Assembly (NCBI RefSeq): GCF_900114035.1
Contig: NZ_FORP01000007.1
Coordinates: forward strand, 186,001-250,000
Length of the DNA stretch: 64,000 nucleotides
DNA from: Amycolatopsis sacchari
GTDB taxonomy: Bacteria > Actinomycetota > Actinomycetes > Mycobacteriales > Pseudonocardiaceae
Direction of reading: 5' to 3'
This document shows, piece after piece, positions 61,885 to 64,000 of the stretch. Each line of letters starts with the position of its first letter. The first letter of the stretch is position 1. The notes beneath the pieces were generated by a model. It was given only the letters and a program-made list of their open reading frames with translations, was not told where the DNA came from and made no database searches. Both the position numbers and the translations under genes were made by a program.

Positions 61885-62661
61885 ATGCGCATCGCCACCT
61901 GGAACGTCAACTCGATCGCGGCGCGGCTGCCGCGGCTGCTCGCCTGGCTGGAGTCCGCGAAGCCGGACGTGGTGTGCCTGCAGGAGCTGAAGTGCGCGAC
62001 GGACGCCTTCCCGCCGGAGGTGCGCGAGCTGGGCTTCGAGGTCGCCGCCTACGGGCTCGGGCGGTGGAACGGCGTGGCGATCCTGTCCCGCGTGGGGCTG
62101 GAGGACGTGCGCCGCGGCCTCGTGGACGAGCCGACGTTCGACGACGCCGCCGAGCCCCGCGCGATCGGCGCGACGTGTGGCGGCGTCCGGCTGTGGTCGG
62201 TGTACGTGCCCAACGGCCGCGAGCCGGGCCACCCGCACTACGCGTACAAGCTGCGGTGGCTGGAAGCGTTGCGGAGGACGGCGGTGGCGGAATCGGCGGC
62301 GGACCGGCCGTTCGCGGTGCTCGGTGACTTCAACATCGCCCCCACCGACGAGGACGTGTGGGACATCAGCCTGTTCACCGAGTCCACCCACGTGACCGAG
62401 CCGGAGCGGGCCGCGCTGGCGGCCCTGCGCGAGGCGGGCCTGACCGACGTCGTGCCGCGTGCGCTGAAGTACGACAAGCCCTACACGTACTGGGACTACC
62501 GGCAGCTGGCGTTCCCGAAGAACAACGGCATGCGCATCGATCTGGTGTACGCCAACGCTTCCTTCGCCGGCGCGGTGTCCGATGCGTACGTGGACCGCGA
62601 GGAGCGCAAGGGCAAGGGCGCCTCCGACCACGCGCCCGTCGTGGTGGATCTGACGCTGTAG
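61885..62661 (+). CDS. xth: Exodeoxyribonuclease III (AP endonuclease)
   Basis: 258-residue member of the exonuclease III/APE1 family that cuts at abasic sites and removes 3' blocking groups. ATWNVNSIAARL, VCLQELKC (metal-binding Glu), YVPNGRE, GDFNIAPTDEDV, and the C-terminal RIDLVYAN and SDHAPVVVDL carry the catalytic Asn, Asp and His residues. ATG at 61885 follows a weak CATTCT -10 by 6 nt. Divergent from uvrC, another DNA repair gene, and ends 7 nt before the TetR gene stop. Confidence 0.96.
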   Translation: MRIATWNVNSIAARLPRLLAWLESAKPDVVCLQELKCATDAFPPEVRELGFEVAAYGLGRWNGVAILSRVGLEDVRRGLVDEPTFDDAAEPRAIGATCGGVRLWSVYVPNGREPGHPHYAYKLRWLEALRRTAVAESAADRPFAVLGDFNIAPTDEDVWDISLFTESTHVTEPERAALAALREAGLTDVVPRALKYDKPYTYWDYRQLAFPKNNGMRIDLVYANASFAGAVSDAYVDREERKGKGASDHAPVVVDLTL

Positions 62662-62668
62662 GCGCGGA

Positions 62669-63283
62669 TCACGCGCCCGGGTAGTCGAGACCGGCGGACA
62701 ACAGGTCGAAGGCCTGCCCGATCAGCTCGGAGTCCGGGGCGTCGCGGCCGGCGGCGCGCCACGCCGTGATCGTCGTCTGCACCGCACACAGCGCGACCGA
62801 CGCCACCAGGTGCGGCCGCGGGTCCACGGCCGGGTCGACGCCCATCCTCGCGCCCACCAGCCGCGCGACCTCGTCCAGTCGGGCGACGCCCCGCTCGGTC
62901 CGGGCGGCCGCCAGCGCCGGGCTGGCCGAGACCAGCTGCCGCATCCGCTGGTGCCGCGCCCGAGCGGAGCCGGCCGCCGCTTCGGAGGCCCGCACCAGTT
63001 CGACCGCGGCCTGCCGCAGCCCCGTCAGCACCGGCGTGCCGGCAGGCTGCGCGGCGAACCTGTCCAGCATCGCGGTGATCTGCTCGTCCGCGAACGCGAG
63101 CGCCACGTCCTCCTTCGAGGTGAAGTACCGGAAGAAGGTGCGGGGCGAGACGTCGACCGCCGCCGCGATCTCGTCCACCGTCGTGGCCTCGAAACCGTTG
63201 GCGCAGAACAACTCCTGCGCCGCGTCGATCAGCATCTCGCGGGTGCGGTGCTTCTTCCGCTCACGCAGGCCGGGTTCGGGCAT
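62669..63283 (-). CDS. TetR-family transcriptional regulator
   Basis: 204-residue repressor. The N-terminal helix-turn-helix is ATTVDEIAAAVDVSPRTFFRYFTSKEDVALAF (about 34-65), preceded by RTREMLIDAAQELFCANGF. The ligand-binding domain is Ala/Arg-rich and not recognisable. ATG at 63283 lies 6 nt after a -10-like TAGACT (63295-63290, minus strand), so probably leaderless. Divergent from the F420-type reductase, with inverted repeats between them. Confidence 0.93.
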   Translation of the reverse strand: MPEPGLRERKKHRTREMLIDAAQELFCANGFEATTVDEIAAAVDVSPRTFFRYFTSKEDVALAFADEQITAMLDRFAAQPAGTPVLTGLRQAAVELVRASEAAAGSARARHQRMRQLVSASPALAAARTERGVARLDEVARLVGARMGVDPAVDPRPHLVASVALCAVQTTITAWRAAGRDAPDSELIGQAFDLLSAGLDYPGA

Positions 63284-63302
63284 GCCCGCAGTCTAGGCCC
63301 GT

Positions 63303-63352
63303 CTGGCATGAGGTGAAATTTGTCAGTTGATGACAGTTGTCAGTCTGTGCCA
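63303..63352. promoter_or_regulatory. Inverted repeats between the TetR gene and the F420-type reductase gene
   Basis: TGTCA-GTTGA-TGACA (63321-63335) is a perfect dyad, followed by another TGTCAG half-site. CTGGCA (63303-63308) and TGCCAG (63347-63352) form a wider pair around it. The -10-like CAGAAT (63351-63356) lies 6 nt before the ATG at 63363. Probable operator of the divergent TetR. Confidence 0.6.
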
Positions 63353-63362
63353 GAATCGCGGT

Positions 63363-63815
63363 ATGCCGAAAGCTCCCGCGCCGACGTCCCCGTACTGGAA
63401 GCTCCAGCGCCAGATGACGCGCTTCAACACCTGGCTGTTCCGCACGACCGGCGGCAAGGCCGGCAGCACGTTCCGCAAGGCGCCCGTGTTGCTGCTCAAC
63501 CACGTCGGCCGCAAGTCCGGCCAGGCCCGCACCAGCCCGCTGATCTACCTCGACGACGCACCCAGGCTGGTCATCGTCGCTTCGAAGGGCGGTACGGACG
63601 CGCACCCGGCGTGGTTCCACAACCTGATGGCGATGGAGTCCGCGGAGGTCGAACTCCCGGGCGGGGAACGCCGCCGGGTCCGTCCGCGCGTCGCCGAGGG
63701 GGACGAGCGGGCGGCGCTGTGGGAACGGTTGGTCGCGATCTACCGGCCGTACGCGGCCTACGCCACCTACACCCAGCGTCAGATCCCGGTGGTCGTGCTC
63801 GAACCCGCCGGCTGA
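63363..63815 (+). CDS. Deazaflavin (F420)-dependent nitroreductase/quinone reductase family protein (Ddn-like)
   Basis: 150-residue split-barrel protein of the Ddn/DUF385 family. RFNTWLFRTTGGKAGSTFRKAPVLLLNHVGRKSGQARTSPLIYL contains the GRKSG segment that binds the F420 phosphate, and GGTDAHPAWFHNLMA is the second signature. M. tuberculosis Ddn is the enzyme of this family that activates nitroimidazole drugs (recalled). The ATG at 63363 appears leaderless. Divergent from a TetR regulator, so expression is probably inducible. Confidence 0.92.
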   Translation: MPKAPAPTSPYWKLQRQMTRFNTWLFRTTGGKAGSTFRKAPVLLLNHVGRKSGQARTSPLIYLDDAPRLVIVASKGGTDAHPAWFHNLMAMESAEVELPGGERRRVRPRVAEGDERAALWERLVAIYRPYAAYATYTQRQIPVVVLEPAG

Positions 63816-63819
63816 AGCG

Positions 63820-64000
<181 letters not shown>

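Overview
The window is very GC-rich, starts many genes with GTG, and has many leaderless starts (a TAnnnT-like -10 box 6-8 nt before the start codon). Together with rbpA, opcA, whiA, an actinobacterial SufR, mptB and F420-type enzymes, this points to a high-GC actinobacterium, most likely of the Pseudonocardiaceae (Amycolatopsis-like). From memory, the backbone order (sufR, mptB, ABC pair, ctaA, qor, PucR-type regulator, ctaB, tkt, tal, zwf, opcA, pgl, secG, tpi, pgk, gap, whiA, yvcK, rapZ, uvrC) matches the Rv1460-Rv1420 block of Mycobacterium tuberculosis. The stretches that break this order are the lineage-specific additions.

Layout. 0-9 kb: start of sufR with its operator, divergent mannosyltransferase mptB, a two-gene ABC exporter, heme A synthase ctaA, a desaturase, a cyclase-family hydrolase, a small unknown gene, a quinone oxidoreductase and an FAD monooxygenase under a palindromic operator. 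10-18.6 kb: a seven-gene hopanoid operon (hpnC-hpnD-hpnE-prenyl synthase-shc-hpnG/ispH fusion-hpnH) with nearly every junction overlapping. It runs from farnesyl diphosphate supply through squalene and hopene to adenosylhopane and ribosylhopane. 18.7-28.5 kb: a PucR-type regulator, a PAP2/wax ester synthase fusion, membrane proteins, an SDR, an FKBP lipoprotein, HelD and ctaB.

28.7-42.1 kb: central carbon metabolism. One operon (tkt-tal-pgi-zwf-opcA-pgl) carries the pentose phosphate pathway and ends at a strong hairpin. After a histidine kinase and a convergent hairpin come, on the other strand, rbpA, secG and the gap-pgk-tpiA glycolytic operon.

42.2-56.9 kb: an accessory region with an AlkZ/YcaQ-like winged-helix protein, a LysE exporter, a prodomain-less secreted sedolisin, a small secreted protein, an HxlR/oxidoreductase pair and a three-gene MukF/MukE/MukB-like SMC operon with no JetD/MksG nuclease gene next to it. 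Then follow an F420/PPOX protein, a 2OG-Fe(II) oxygenase and a glucosyl-3-phosphoglycerate synthase. 56.9-64 kb: the uvrC-rapZ-yvcK-whiA operon, exodeoxyribonuclease III, a TetR/F420-reductase pair and the end of an SDR gene.

The best candidates for undescribed biology are the nuclease-free SMC operon with altered ATPase motifs, the HpnG-IspH fusion and the PAP2-acyltransferase fusion. No rRNA, tRNA, CRISPR array, insertion sequence or prophage gene was seen.
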